The notes under the pieces are model-generated. The model was not told the origin of the DNA and ran no database searches. It saw only the letters and a list, made by a program, of their open reading frames with translations. Of a stretch of DNA of 10,443 nucleotides, positions 1-6,205 are shown piece after piece (position 1 is the stretch's first letter; the number at the start of each line of letters is the position of its first letter). The stretch comes from Psychrilyobacter sp. Its GTDB lineage: Bacteria; Fusobacteriota; Fusobacteriia; Fusobacteriales; Fusobacteriaceae. A program made the translations under genes and the position numbers. The stretch lies in NCBI GenBank assembly GCA_023145315.1, contig JAGLEA010000031.1:1-10443 (forward strand), given 5' to 3'.

Positions 1-639
1 AAAAAAATAGGTAGAATAATGCGAAAATATAATATTGTTTGCCCTCACAGAAAAGCAAATAAGTATAAACAAATAGCCAAAGCCACTAAAGAACACAGCA
101 CTTTACCAAACACTTTAAATAGACAATTTAAACAGAATCTTCCGCGAAAGGTACTATTAACTGATATCAGTTATTTATCTTATGGGAAAGGAAATAGAGC
201 TTATCTATCAGCAATTAAGGATGGCTCAACTAACGAAATACTAGCTTATAAAGTTTCAAGTAATTTAAAATTAGAATTAGCGACTAATACTATAGAAAAG
301 TTGTGTAGAAAAAAATTTCAATTAGCTAAAAATTGTTTTATTCATTCAGATCAAGGAGTTCATTATACAAGCCCCAAATTTCAAAATTTATTAAAACAAA
401 ATGGAATAAAACAATCTATGTCTAGAAAAGGTAATTGTTGGGATAATGCTCCTATGGAGTCTTTTTTTGGTCATATGAAAGATCATTTAGAATTAAACAA
501 ATGCAAAAATTTAAAAGAAGTCAAAAAAGAAATGAAAAGATTTATAGATTATTATAATAATGATAGATACCAATGGGATTTAAAAAAGATGACTCCTGTA
601 GAATACAGAAATCACCTTTTGAATTATAAATTAAATTAG
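1..639 (+). CDS. IS3-family transposase (OrfB), 5'-truncated by window edge
   Basis: This is the catalytic subunit that cuts and joins DNA during IS3-type transposition. The frame is open to the window edge; the ATG at 19 is simply the first in-window methionine, and the residues before it (KKIGRI) continue the family pattern. Counting from that ATG, the integrase-like (rve) core shows the DDE triad: D49 in LLTDISYL, D111 in IHSDQGVHY and E147 in APMESFF, with 35 residues between D111 and E147, which is the classic DD(35)E spacing. The usual IS3 ending follows, with a YYN motif near 178-180 and MTPVEYR near 191-197. No stop or frameshift interrupts the visible part, so this copy could be active. 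In full elements OrfB is normally made as an OrfAB fusion by a -1 frameshift; that junction lies outside the window. Confidence 0.93.
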   Translation, partial: KKIGRIMRKYNIVCPHRKANKYKQIAKATKEHSTLPNTLNRQFKQNLPRKVLLTDISYLSYGKGNRAYLSAIKDGSTNEILAYKVSSNLKLELATNTIEKLCRKKFQLAKNCFIHSDQGVHYTSPKFQNLLKQNGIKQSMSRKGNCWDNAPMESFFGHMKDHLELNKCKNLKEVKKEMKRFIDYYNNDRYQWDLKKMTPVEYRNHLLNYKLN

Positions 640-660
640 TCTTTTTTGTATCCTTGACAT
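1..660 (+). mobile_element. IS3-family insertion sequence, right-hand part only
   Basis: This is the 3' portion of an IS3-family element. The window opens inside its second transposase reading frame, so the left end and the first (helix-turn-helix) frame are not visible. After the transposase stop at 639 there are about 50 non-coding bases before the end of the convergent permease gene, and the right terminal repeat must lie in them. A plausible part of that end is the stretch around 651-676 (TATCCTTGACATAGG and following), but without the left end the inverted repeat cannot be paired. The boundary given here is therefore approximate. A tandem TTACTG repeat at 664-675 may or may not relate to the element's end. 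Confidence 0.8.
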
Positions 661-690
661 AGGTTACTGTTACTGTTTTATTTTTAAAAT

Positions 691-2202
691 TTAGAAATAA
701 ACTCCTACAAGAAGTAATCCCGAAGTAAAAATCAGTAAAATTCCTAATAAAGGCATAATAAATTTAAACCACTTATCTAGAGTTACATTTACCATCATAA
801 GAGATGCTAAAATAAGACCTGTAGGAGTTATAAAGGCCATCAGTCCCATACCATATTGATAAGCACTTACAATTGATTCACGGGGAATCCCCACAACATC
901 TGCAAGTGGTGCCATAACAGGCATAGATAATACAGCTAATCCTGACGATGATGGAACAAAAAATGAAAGTCCAGCAAATAAGATCATCATAACATTGATA
1001 AATAATCCCTTCCCCATTCCATCAACTATATGAGAAGTATAATATAGCATGGTATCACTAATCAATCCGTTCTCCATAATCATTGTAACACCTCTAGCAA
1101 GACCAACGGTTAACGCTACTCCTAAAAGGTCTTTAGCACCATTTAAGAATTCAGCAACATAAATTTTTTCGTCTATTTTTTCTATAATAGCCACAATAAT
1201 GGAAGCTACAAAAAATAGTGTAGTCATTTCTAAGAACCACCAATCAAGTTTTGAAACACCATAGATCATAACTATAAATGAAAATGCGAATATAGATAAG
1301 ATAAGTTTAGTTCTAACATCAAAAGCTTTAGCTTCTTTATTTGTATTAGAATGTAAAAATCTTTTTTCTATCTCGGCTTTCTGTGAAAATATAAGTGATT
1401 TACTCGGGTCTTTTTTTACTTTTTCAGCATATCTAATTATATATATTATACAAATAGCTGTTCCTACTACAAGCATAACCCCTCTTCCTACTATTCCAGA
1501 TGTCCAGTTAATACCAGCGGCATTAGATGCCATAATTGTAGCAAATGGATTTACTGTAGAAGCCATTGTACCAATAGATGATCCCACATAGATCGCAGCT
1601 ACTGCTACCATAGCATCATAACCTACCGCCAAGAAGACTGGTACTAAAATAGGGTAGAATGCCATTGTTTCTTCAGCTAATCCAAAAGATGTTCCACCTA
1701 AAGCAATAAGTGATGTGATTATAATTATGAGCCATTTTTCCTTTCCGTTCAATATTTTGGCAAGATGGGAGATTCCTGAATCAAATGCTCCTGTGTAATT
1801 AATCACACCAATAAATCCACCAATAATTAATATAAAGAAAATTATATCTACTCCTCCATACATCCCATTTATAGGCGATTGAAATAGCTCTTTAATCCCT
1901 TGGGGGTTAGATTCTAATTCAGTATAAGTTCCTGGAATTCCTATTGGTTTCCAAATGTCTCCCTCTATAAATTTATCAAGTTTTGCCTTAATGTTAAAAG
2001 TATCCAAAGTTGCTTGAGTAGGTGGATATTCAGCAGTCTCTCCTATGGCCGTCGTAACAATAAATACATTTTCATCCGTATTGTAAGCTAATGAGTCGTA
2101 TTTACCTGCCGGCATAATCCAAGTTAGAATAGCTACCAATGCTGCTACAATGAAAAGTATCGTATAAGCTGTTGGAAATTGTAATTTTTTCTTTGTTGTC
2201 AT
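691..2202 (-). CDS. yfcC: YfcC-family integral-membrane permease
   Basis: This is a 503-residue polytopic inner-membrane transporter of the YfcC branch of the DcuC/C4-dicarboxylate carrier-like families. Database entries often call it a basic amino acid antiporter or arginine/ornithine antiporter, but the substrate cannot be read from the sequence. The N-terminus FPTAYTILF followed by a first helix (about 11-30) ending in a PAGKYD motif is typical. Conserved family segments are GGTSFGLAEETMAFYP (169-184), a glycine- and serine-rich stretch at 207-220, and FFVPSSSGLAVLSMP (414-428). The length matches the roughly 500 residues usual for the family. A charged loop at about 258-297 separates the two membrane halves. 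The ATG is preceded by AGGGAG at 2210-2215 with seven bases of spacing. The gene is monocistronic in the window and reads toward the IS element, with no terminator hairpin visible after its stop. Confidence 0.9.
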   Translation of the reverse strand: MTTKKKLQFPTAYTILFIVAALVAILTWIMPAGKYDSLAYNTDENVFIVTTAIGETAEYPPTQATLDTFNIKAKLDKFIEGDIWKPIGIPGTYTELESNPQGIKELFQSPINGMYGGVDIIFFILIIGGFIGVINYTGAFDSGISHLAKILNGKEKWLIIIITSLIALGGTSFGLAEETMAFYPILVPVFLAVGYDAMVAVAAIYVGSSIGTMASTVNPFATIMASNAAGINWTSGIVGRGVMLVVGTAICIIYIIRYAEKVKKDPSKSLIFSQKAEIEKRFLHSNTNKEAKAFDVRTKLILSIFAFSFIVMIYGVSKLDWWFLEMTTLFFVASIIVAIIEKIDEKIYVAEFLNGAKDLLGVALTVGLARGVTMIMENGLISDTMLYYTSHIVDGMGKGLFINVMMILFAGLSFFVPSSSGLAVLSMPVMAPLADVVGIPRESIVSAYQYGMGLMAFITPTGLILASLMMVNVTLDKWFKFIMPLLGILLIFTSGLLLVGVYF

Positions 2203-2419
2203 GAATATTCTCCCTTTAAATATTATCGTGATATAATTCTAGTATATTTGGGAAGTCTTTTTTCTTATTCCCCTTTCTATCTTTTCATCATGCGTAATCT
2301 TTTAACACTTTGTATTAAGTGCACTAATTTTTAACCATTATGACTGTTTTCTTGTCAAATACACGGACTAAATGCAATAAAAATCACTTTACCAGTATAT
2401 AACTTTCTTTCTTTTTTTT

Positions 2420-2437
2420 ATGTGCCACACGGCACAT
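2420..2437. promoter_or_regulatory. CRP/FNR-like palindromic operator candidate
   Basis: The perfect 7-bp arms ATGTGCC and GGCACAT flank the 4-base centre ACAC. The layout TGTG-N8-CACA has the same half-site spacing as the CRP consensus TGTGA-N6-TCACA, and it is flanked by T-rich DNA. It lies about 137 bases before the TtcA-like start and about 218 before the permease start, so it could serve either gene. The same bases could also form a short RNA hairpin followed by four U residues, but no upstream transcript obviously needs terminating here. Confidence 0.4.
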
Positions 2438-2522
2438 TTTATATGAAAACAAAATATACTCAAATAGCATTTATATGTTATGAAATGATTAAATATCTAT
2501 TTAACTTTAATTATTTTTGTTA

Positions 2523-2533
2523 TATACTATACT
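2523..2533 (+). promoter_or_regulatory. Candidate -10 region for the TtcA-like operon
   Basis: Two overlapping TATACT hexamers (TATACTATACT) each match the sigma-70 -10 consensus at five of six positions. They lie about 40-50 bases upstream of the TTG start. The best upstream -35 partner, TTAACT at 2501-2506 with 16 bases of spacing to the first hexamer, is weak. In DNA this AT-rich such matches arise by chance, so the call is tentative. Confidence 0.35.
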
Positions 2534-2561
2534 TATATGACAATAAAAATACAAGTATTAT

Positions 2562-2566
2562 AGGAG
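2562..2566 (+). promoter_or_regulatory. Ribosome binding site deciding a TTG start
   Basis: AGGAG lies seven bases before the TTG at 2574. The first in-frame ATG, at 2643, has no comparable purine-rich site upstream. This supports a TTG start and a 23-residue N-terminal extension for the first TtcA-like protein. Confidence 0.7.
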
Positions 2567-2573
2567 AATTCTT

Positions 2574-3434
2574 TTGAATAAAAGTTGTAAAATAATTAAT
2601 ATAGAAAAAGTTGAATTAGATGATTTTCAGACCCGTGGTAAGATGGCTACAGCTAGTCTTCGCACAACATATAGAAAAAAAATATGGCGTAAATTTGTAA
2701 AAGGTGTCAAAGATTTTAACCTTATAGAGAATGGAGATGTTATTGCTGTAGGAGTATCAGGTGGAAAAGATAGTTTACTTATGTGTAAATTATTTCAAGA
2801 GTTGGCAAAAGATAGGAGTAAGAACTTTGAGCTAAAATTTATCTCTATGAATCCAGGATTTGGTTCTATGGATATTGAGCAATTAGAAAAAAATTTAGAA
2901 GAATTAGAGATACCTTGTGAGATCTTTGATGCAAATGTTTGGGAAGTTGCTTTTAAAGAAGATCCTGAAAATCCGTGTTTTCTCTGTGCAAAGATGAGAA
3001 GGGGTATTTTATATAAAAAAATAGAAGAGTTAGGATGTAATAAGTTAGCCCTAGGACACCATTTTGATGATGTAATAGAAACAACGATGATAAATATGTT
3101 TTATGCTGGTACGGTGAAAACTATGATCCCTAAGGTTAGCTCTACTAGTGGAAAGCTATCTATAATTAGACCTATGGTGTATATACACGAAATAGATATC
3201 ATTAATTTTACTAAGAAAAATGGGATAAAACCTATGAGTTGTGGTTGTCCTGTAGAAGATGAGAAAACCGATTCAAAAAGATTTGAAATAAAGGAACTTC
3301 TAGATAATCTATCTAAAACAAACCCACATATTAAACAGAGTATATTCAATTCTATGAAAAATATTAATTTAGATTATGTCCTCGGATATACTAGAGGTAA
3401 CAAAAAGCAGGAGAAAAAAGATGGAAATCAATAA
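2574..3434 (+). CDS. TtcA-like PP-loop tRNA thiolase, copy 1
   Basis: This 286-residue cytosolic protein belongs to the PP-loop ATPase superfamily and most resembles TtcA, which adenylates and thiolates C32 of tRNA using a [4Fe-4S] cluster. The PP-loop is SGGKDS at 62-67. The paired cysteines are C135 and C138 in NPCFLCAKMRRGILY, a TtcA hallmark, and the ALGHH-DD motif is at 159-166. A third ligand region, MSCGCP, offers C223 and C225. The C-terminal zinc fingers of the related TtuA are absent. The N-terminus precedes the core with a basic segment (RTTYRKKIWRKF, 30-41). Translation starts at TTG, supported by an AGGAG. The stop lies 14 bases inside the next gene, so the two are co-transcribed and probably translationally coupled. 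The family is secure; the exact tRNA or other substrate is inferred. Confidence 0.85.
   Translation: MNKSCKIINIEKVELDDFQTRGKMATASLRTTYRKKIWRKFVKGVKDFNLIENGDVIAVGVSGGKDSLLMCKLFQELAKDRSKNFELKFISMNPGFGSMDIEQLEKNLEELEIPCEIFDANVWEVAFKEDPENPCFLCAKMRRGILYKKIEELGCNKLALGHHFDDVIETTMINMFYAGTVKTMIPKVSSTSGKLSIIRPMVYIHEIDIINFTKKNGIKPMSCGCPVEDEKTDSKRFEIKELLDNLSKTNPHIKQSIFNSMKNINLDYVLGYTRGNKKQEKKDGNQ
3409..3413 (+). promoter_or_regulatory. Ribosome binding site deciding the second TtcA-like start
   Basis: AGGAG sits seven bases before the ATG at 3421, inside the end of the preceding gene. An in-frame ATG upstream at 3376 lacks such a site and would add 15 residues (including SRRKK) read from the other gene's coding sequence. 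The 3421 start is therefore preferred. Confidence 0.75.
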
Positions 3435-4203
3435 AATTAAAGATTTTAAAAAAATAAAAAATAGAGAAATTTTATCATATATTGAATCTAAAGGATTTAA
3501 CAAAACTATCTTTGGTCTTGCTGGAAAAGCTATGCACGATTACTCTATGATAGAAGATGGCGACCGAATAGCTGTAGGAGTTTCTGGCGGTAAGGATAGC
3601 TTAGCACTCCTAAATATTCTTGTTCGTGTACAAAAAATTACTCGTGTTAATTTTGAGATTATACCTATACATATACACCCAACACAAAAAAGTATAGCAA
3701 CTAATGAGATAGAAGATTATTGTAATTTCTTAGGATTAGAGTTAATTATAGAGGAAACAAATTTAGAAGATATCTTATTTGGTGAAAACAAAATGAAAAA
3801 TCCGTGCTTCATGTGTGGTCGAATGAGAAGAGGAATCTTATATAGAATTATGAATGAGAAAAATATAAACAAACTAGCTCTAGGACACCATAAAGACGAT
3901 ATCATAGAAACCTTTCTTATGAATACTTTTTATCAAGGAAATCTTAATGTTATGAAGCCTAAATATATGTCAAAAGATCACGGTGTCCAAGTGATTAGGC
4001 CCATGGCATATATTGAAGAGAGTAATATTATTAAGTACGCTAAGGAGATAGAGCTACCTATACTAAAGTCTGAGTGTGAATATGAAACGAGTAAGGATTC
4101 AAAAAGATTAGAGGTAAAAGAGATGATAGAGTCTCTGAGTAAAAAGAGTAAAAATATTAGAAGTGTTATTTTCACTAGTATAGTTCCATTATTTAAAGAT
4201 TAA
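3421..4203 (+). CDS. TtcA-like PP-loop tRNA thiolase, copy 2
   Basis: This 260-residue protein is a paralogue of the upstream gene. It has the PP-loop SGGKDS at 55-60, the pair C129/C132 in NPCFMCGRMRRGILY, GHHKDD at 155-160, IRPMAYIEE at 192-200, and one candidate third cluster cysteine, C219, in SECEYE. The segment before the PP-loop, MIEDGDRIAVGVSGGKDS (43-60), resembles classical TtcA (where the pattern is IEEGDR), so if only one copy is the canonical C32 thiolase this may be it. That ranking is inference. The start overlaps the previous gene by 14 bases. The stop codon TAA lies at the edge of a strong bidirectional terminator, so the two genes form a complete two-gene unit. The proteins could act as separate enzymes with different substrates or as a heterodimer; TtcA is known as a homodimer. 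Confidence 0.86.
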   Translation: MEINKIKDFKKIKNREILSYIESKGFNKTIFGLAGKAMHDYSMIEDGDRIAVGVSGGKDSLALLNILVRVQKITRVNFEIIPIHIHPTQKSIATNEIEDYCNFLGLELIIEETNLEDILFGENKMKNPCFMCGRMRRGILYRIMNEKNINKLALGHHKDDIIETFLMNTFYQGNLNVMKPKYMSKDHGVQVIRPMAYIEESNIIKYAKEIELPILKSECEYETSKDSKRLEVKEMIESLSKKSKNIRSVIFTSIVPLFKD

Positions 4204-4246
4204 AAAACTCCTACACTTAGATAATCCTAGGTGTAGGAGTTTTTTT
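4202..4246. terminator. Bidirectional intrinsic terminator
   Basis: A perfect 15-bp inverted repeat pairs 4202-4216 (AAAAAACTCCTACAC) with 4231-4245. The stem can extend through a T-G wobble and three more pairs (TTAG with CTAG), leaving a six-base loop ATAATC. It carries an A-run on one side and a T-run on the other, so it works as hairpin plus U-tract in both directions. It fills the whole gap between the convergent ends of the second TtcA-like gene and lolD, separating the two operons. Confidence 0.95.
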
Positions 4247-4945
4247 CTAACTAACTTCTTCTAATTTACCTTTTGTAAGATGATACCTTTTATCTGTAAT
4301 ATTAGCTAATTCTGTACTATGAGTAACAACTATTATTGTTTGATCTTTCTCCTTACATATCCTTCTAAGTAAAGTATGAATAACATCACTTGTTTCTTCA
4401 TCTAAATTACCAGTAGGCTCATCAGCTAAGATTATTTTAGGTTCATTTATCATAGCTCTGGCTATTGCTACTCTTTGCTTCTCTCCACCTGATAGCTCTG
4501 TAGGTTTATGGTCTAATCTCTCTTCTAATTGCATCTCAATTAGAAGTTCTTTAGCTCTTTTTTCTACTTCAGCCTTACTTTTTTTCCCTATTAATCCCGG
4601 TAACATTACATTTTCTAGTGCTGTAAACTCTGGTAATAAATAGTGAAACTGAAATATAAATCCTAGCATTTCATTTCTAAGTAGATCAATTTTTGAATTA
4701 GGAGCTTTGCTTACATTTTTTCCTGCATAATAAATATCTCCAGAATCCGGTCTGTCTAACATTCCGATCATATTAAGAAATGTTGTTTTTCCTGATCCTG
4801 ATTTCCCTAAAACAGATACGAATTCTCCCTTATTTACCTGAAAATCTAGATCATCTAATATGTGAATATCTCTTTTTTTATCTTTAAATGATTTATTTAA
4901 TTTTTCTATTTTTAATATTACTTCCTTAGTTTTTACTTCACTCAC
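4247..4945 (-). CDS. lolD: Lipoprotein-release ABC transporter ATPase LolD
   Basis: This 232-residue cytoplasmic ATPase should power a LolCDE-type complex that extracts lipoproteins from the inner membrane for transfer to the outer membrane. The motifs in order are Walker A GKSGSGKT (47-54), Q-loop Q99 inside FIFQFHYLLPEFTALENV (97-113), signature LSGGE (151-155), Walker B IILADE (171-176), a D-loop beginning NLDEE (180-184) and H-loop H209. The Q-loop neighbourhood with LLPEFTALENV and the length (E. coli LolD is about 233 residues) favour LolD over the related MacB or FtsE ATPases. The start is GTG, fixed by a strong GGAGG seven bases upstream. It is the last gene of the minus-strand operon, 58 bases after the permease, and it ends directly at the bidirectional terminator. 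Confidence 0.88.
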   Translation of the reverse strand: MSEVKTKEVILKIEKLNKSFKDKKRDIHILDDLDFQVNKGEFVSVLGKSGSGKTTFLNMIGMLDRPDSGDIYYAGKNVSKAPNSKIDLLRNEMLGFIFQFHYLLPEFTALENVMLPGLIGKKSKAEVEKRAKELLIEMQLEERLDHKPTELSGGEKQRVAIARAMINEPKIILADEPTGNLDEETSDVIHTLLRRICKEKDQTIIVVTHSTELANITDKRYHLTKGKLEEVS

Positions 4946-4952
4946 TCTTCTA

Positions 4953-4957
4953 CCTCC
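4953..4957 (-). promoter_or_regulatory. Ribosome binding site deciding the lolD GTG start
   Basis: On the minus strand a consensus GGAGG stands seven bases before GTG at 4945. The site may be partly hidden in a short hairpin formed by TTTGGAG (4960-4954) and TTCCAAA (4983-4977), which would be a way to tune LolD synthesis relative to the permease. Confidence 0.8.
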
Positions 4958-5003
4958 AAATTTTATTTTTATTATTTTTGGAACTTATTTTCCTTTCTCA
5001 CTC

Positions 5004-6191
5004 CTAGTCGTATTTTAAAGCTTCTACAACCTCTAATTTTGCTGCTTTATATGCCGGGAAAATACTAGATAAAAATATAATTAATATATTTGCTCCTACT
5101 ATAACTAATACTTCTTTTGTTGTAATTTCAACTGGTATTTTTGTTAAATAATATATACTTGTAATTTGACTTATTGCATTATCTTTTACATACCACAAAA
5201 TACTTCCAGCAACACTTAGTCCTACTGCTATTCCTAAAGATCCTAAAAACATTCCTTCTAACATAAAGATTTTCATAATATTAGAACTACTAAATCCCAT
5301 TGAACGCATAATTCCAATATCCCTTACTTTTTCTTTTACCATCATATTTAAAATAACCCATACTACAAATCCAGCTATTACAACTATTAGTGAAAATACC
5401 AATATCATAACTGTTTTTTCCAGTGACAATGCTGCTAATAAATTTTTATTTTGATCACCCCAAGTTCTAGTTTTAAGACCTGTTTTTTCACGAATAATAG
5501 GTGCTATCTTTTCAGCATCATATACATTGTCTAAAAACACTTCAATGCTGGTAGAAGTGTCACCAGTGTATGAAAGAATCTGTACAGCTCGTAGTGGCAC
5601 TATAATCATAGATGTGTCATATTGATAGTATCCTGATTGGAATACCCCTGCTATCGTCAGATGCATCTCACGATTATCTGCTGATACGAGAGTTATCTTA
5701 TCCCCTATATTCGCTCCTAATTGATCAAATAATTCCTTCCCTATTAAGAACTCTGTAGGTTTAGTTATATCCATAGTTCCCTTAATTATTTTTTTATTTA
5801 GATTCATTGCAGTTTTTGCATCATCAAAATCTATACCATTTATCTGTACTCCCGATACATAAGATCCAAATATTCCATTGTATTTTAGAATCCCTTGAGT
5901 AGAAATTTGAGGAACAGCTCCCTTTACTCCTTTTACTCCCTCTATTTCTGACTGTAATTCTCTATAATCTTCTATAGCATCTCCATCTTTAGTAATTGCT
6001 ATGTGAGAGCTAATTGATAATATACTGTCTACCATGTTTTTATCTAGCCCATTTGCTATACCTATCGATACTGTTAGTACAGTAACACCTATTGCAACTC
6101 CTAATATAGCTATTAGACTTTGACGTTTTCTTTCTAATATATGTTTTTTTGCTATAAAGTACTCTATCATCTTAATTTCGATCATCTCCAT
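5004..6191 (-). CDS. LolC/LolE-type lipoprotein-release ABC permease
   Basis: This 395-residue inner-membrane permease of the FtsX/MacB type is the expected partner of the downstream LolD. Its layout is diagnostic: one N-terminal helix (about 25-47, SLIAILGVAIGVTVLT onward), a large extracytoplasmic domain (about 50-255), then three C-terminal helices (about 261-284, 307-333 and 361-381). The block SLEKTVMILVF through MVKEKVRDIGIMRSMG (256-299) and the ending FPAYKAAKLEVVEALKYD match LolC/LolE closely. Only one permease gene is present here, whereas E. coli uses both LolC and LolE, so a homodimer (as for LolF-type systems) or a second gene elsewhere is likely. The start is uncertain: ATG codons at 6191, 6185 and 6170 are in frame and none has a well-spaced ribosome binding site. 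The 6170 start (MIEYFIAKK) gives the most natural N-terminus. Confidence 0.87.
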   Translation of the reverse strand: MEMIEIKMIEYFIAKKHILERKRQSLIAILGVAIGVTVLTVSIGIANGLDKNMVDSILSISSHIAITKDGDAIEDYRELQSEIEGVKGVKGAVPQISTQGILKYNGIFGSYVSGVQINGIDFDDAKTAMNLNKKIIKGTMDITKPTEFLIGKELFDQLGANIGDKITLVSADNREMHLTIAGVFQSGYYQYDTSMIIVPLRAVQILSYTGDTSTSIEVFLDNVYDAEKIAPIIREKTGLKTRTWGDQNKNLLAALSLEKTVMILVFSLIVVIAGFVVWVILNMMVKEKVRDIGIMRSMGFSSSNIMKIFMLEGMFLGSLGIAVGLSVAGSILWYVKDNAISQITSIYYLTKIPVEITTKEVLVIVGANILIIFLSSIFPAYKAAKLEVVEALKYD

Positions 6192-6204
6192 TTAAATGGT
6201 GCAT
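6172..6204 (-). other. Possible 10-codon mini-ORF between yjjW and the permease gene
   Basis: On the minus strand an ATG lies one base after the yjjW stop (TAA-A-ATG). It opens a 10-codon frame (MHHLNGDDRN) whose TAA is again one base before the permease ATG at 6170 (TAA-G-ATG). It has no ribosome binding site of its own, so it would depend on re-initiating ribosomes. This arrangement could carry ribosomes from yjjW into the permease gene, or it may be chance in AT-rich DNA. Confidence 0.25.
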
Positions 6205-6205
6205 T

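Larger units (their letters stand above)
2203..2573. promoter_or_regulatory. Divergent intergenic regulatory region
   Basis: This 371-bp gap lies between the starts of the permease gene (leftward) and the TtcA-like operon (rightward), so it must hold promoters for both. No reading frame in it looks coding. Rightward, tandem TATACT hexamers at 2523-2528 and 2528-2533 make a plausible -10 region, with a weak TTAACT at 2501-2506 as possible -35. Leftward, a perfect TTGACA -35 hexamer is formed by TGTCAA at 2353-2358, but only poor -10 matches lie at proper spacing. Other landmarks are an AGTGCACT palindrome at 2318-2325 and the stronger ATGTGCC/GGCACAT inverted repeat listed separately. A pyrimidine-rich run occupies about 2404-2419. 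Confidence 0.5.

Noticed and set aside
664..675. TTACTG tandem repeat as the target-site duplication of the IS
   Set aside because: IS3 duplications are short copies on opposite sides of the element, and the left side is outside the window, so this adjacent tandem copy cannot be assigned.
2318..2325. AGTGCACT palindrome as an operator
   Set aside because: It is only eight bases with no matching extension on either side, too short to separate from chance.
3101..3349. Minus-strand open frame inside the first TtcA-like gene
   Set aside because: It is fully antisense to conserved PP-loop coding sequence and shows no family motif; it is a compositional shadow.
3376..3420. ATG at 3376 as start of the second TtcA-like gene
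   Set aside because: It lacks a ribosome binding site, whereas AGGAG stands seven bases before the ATG at 3421.
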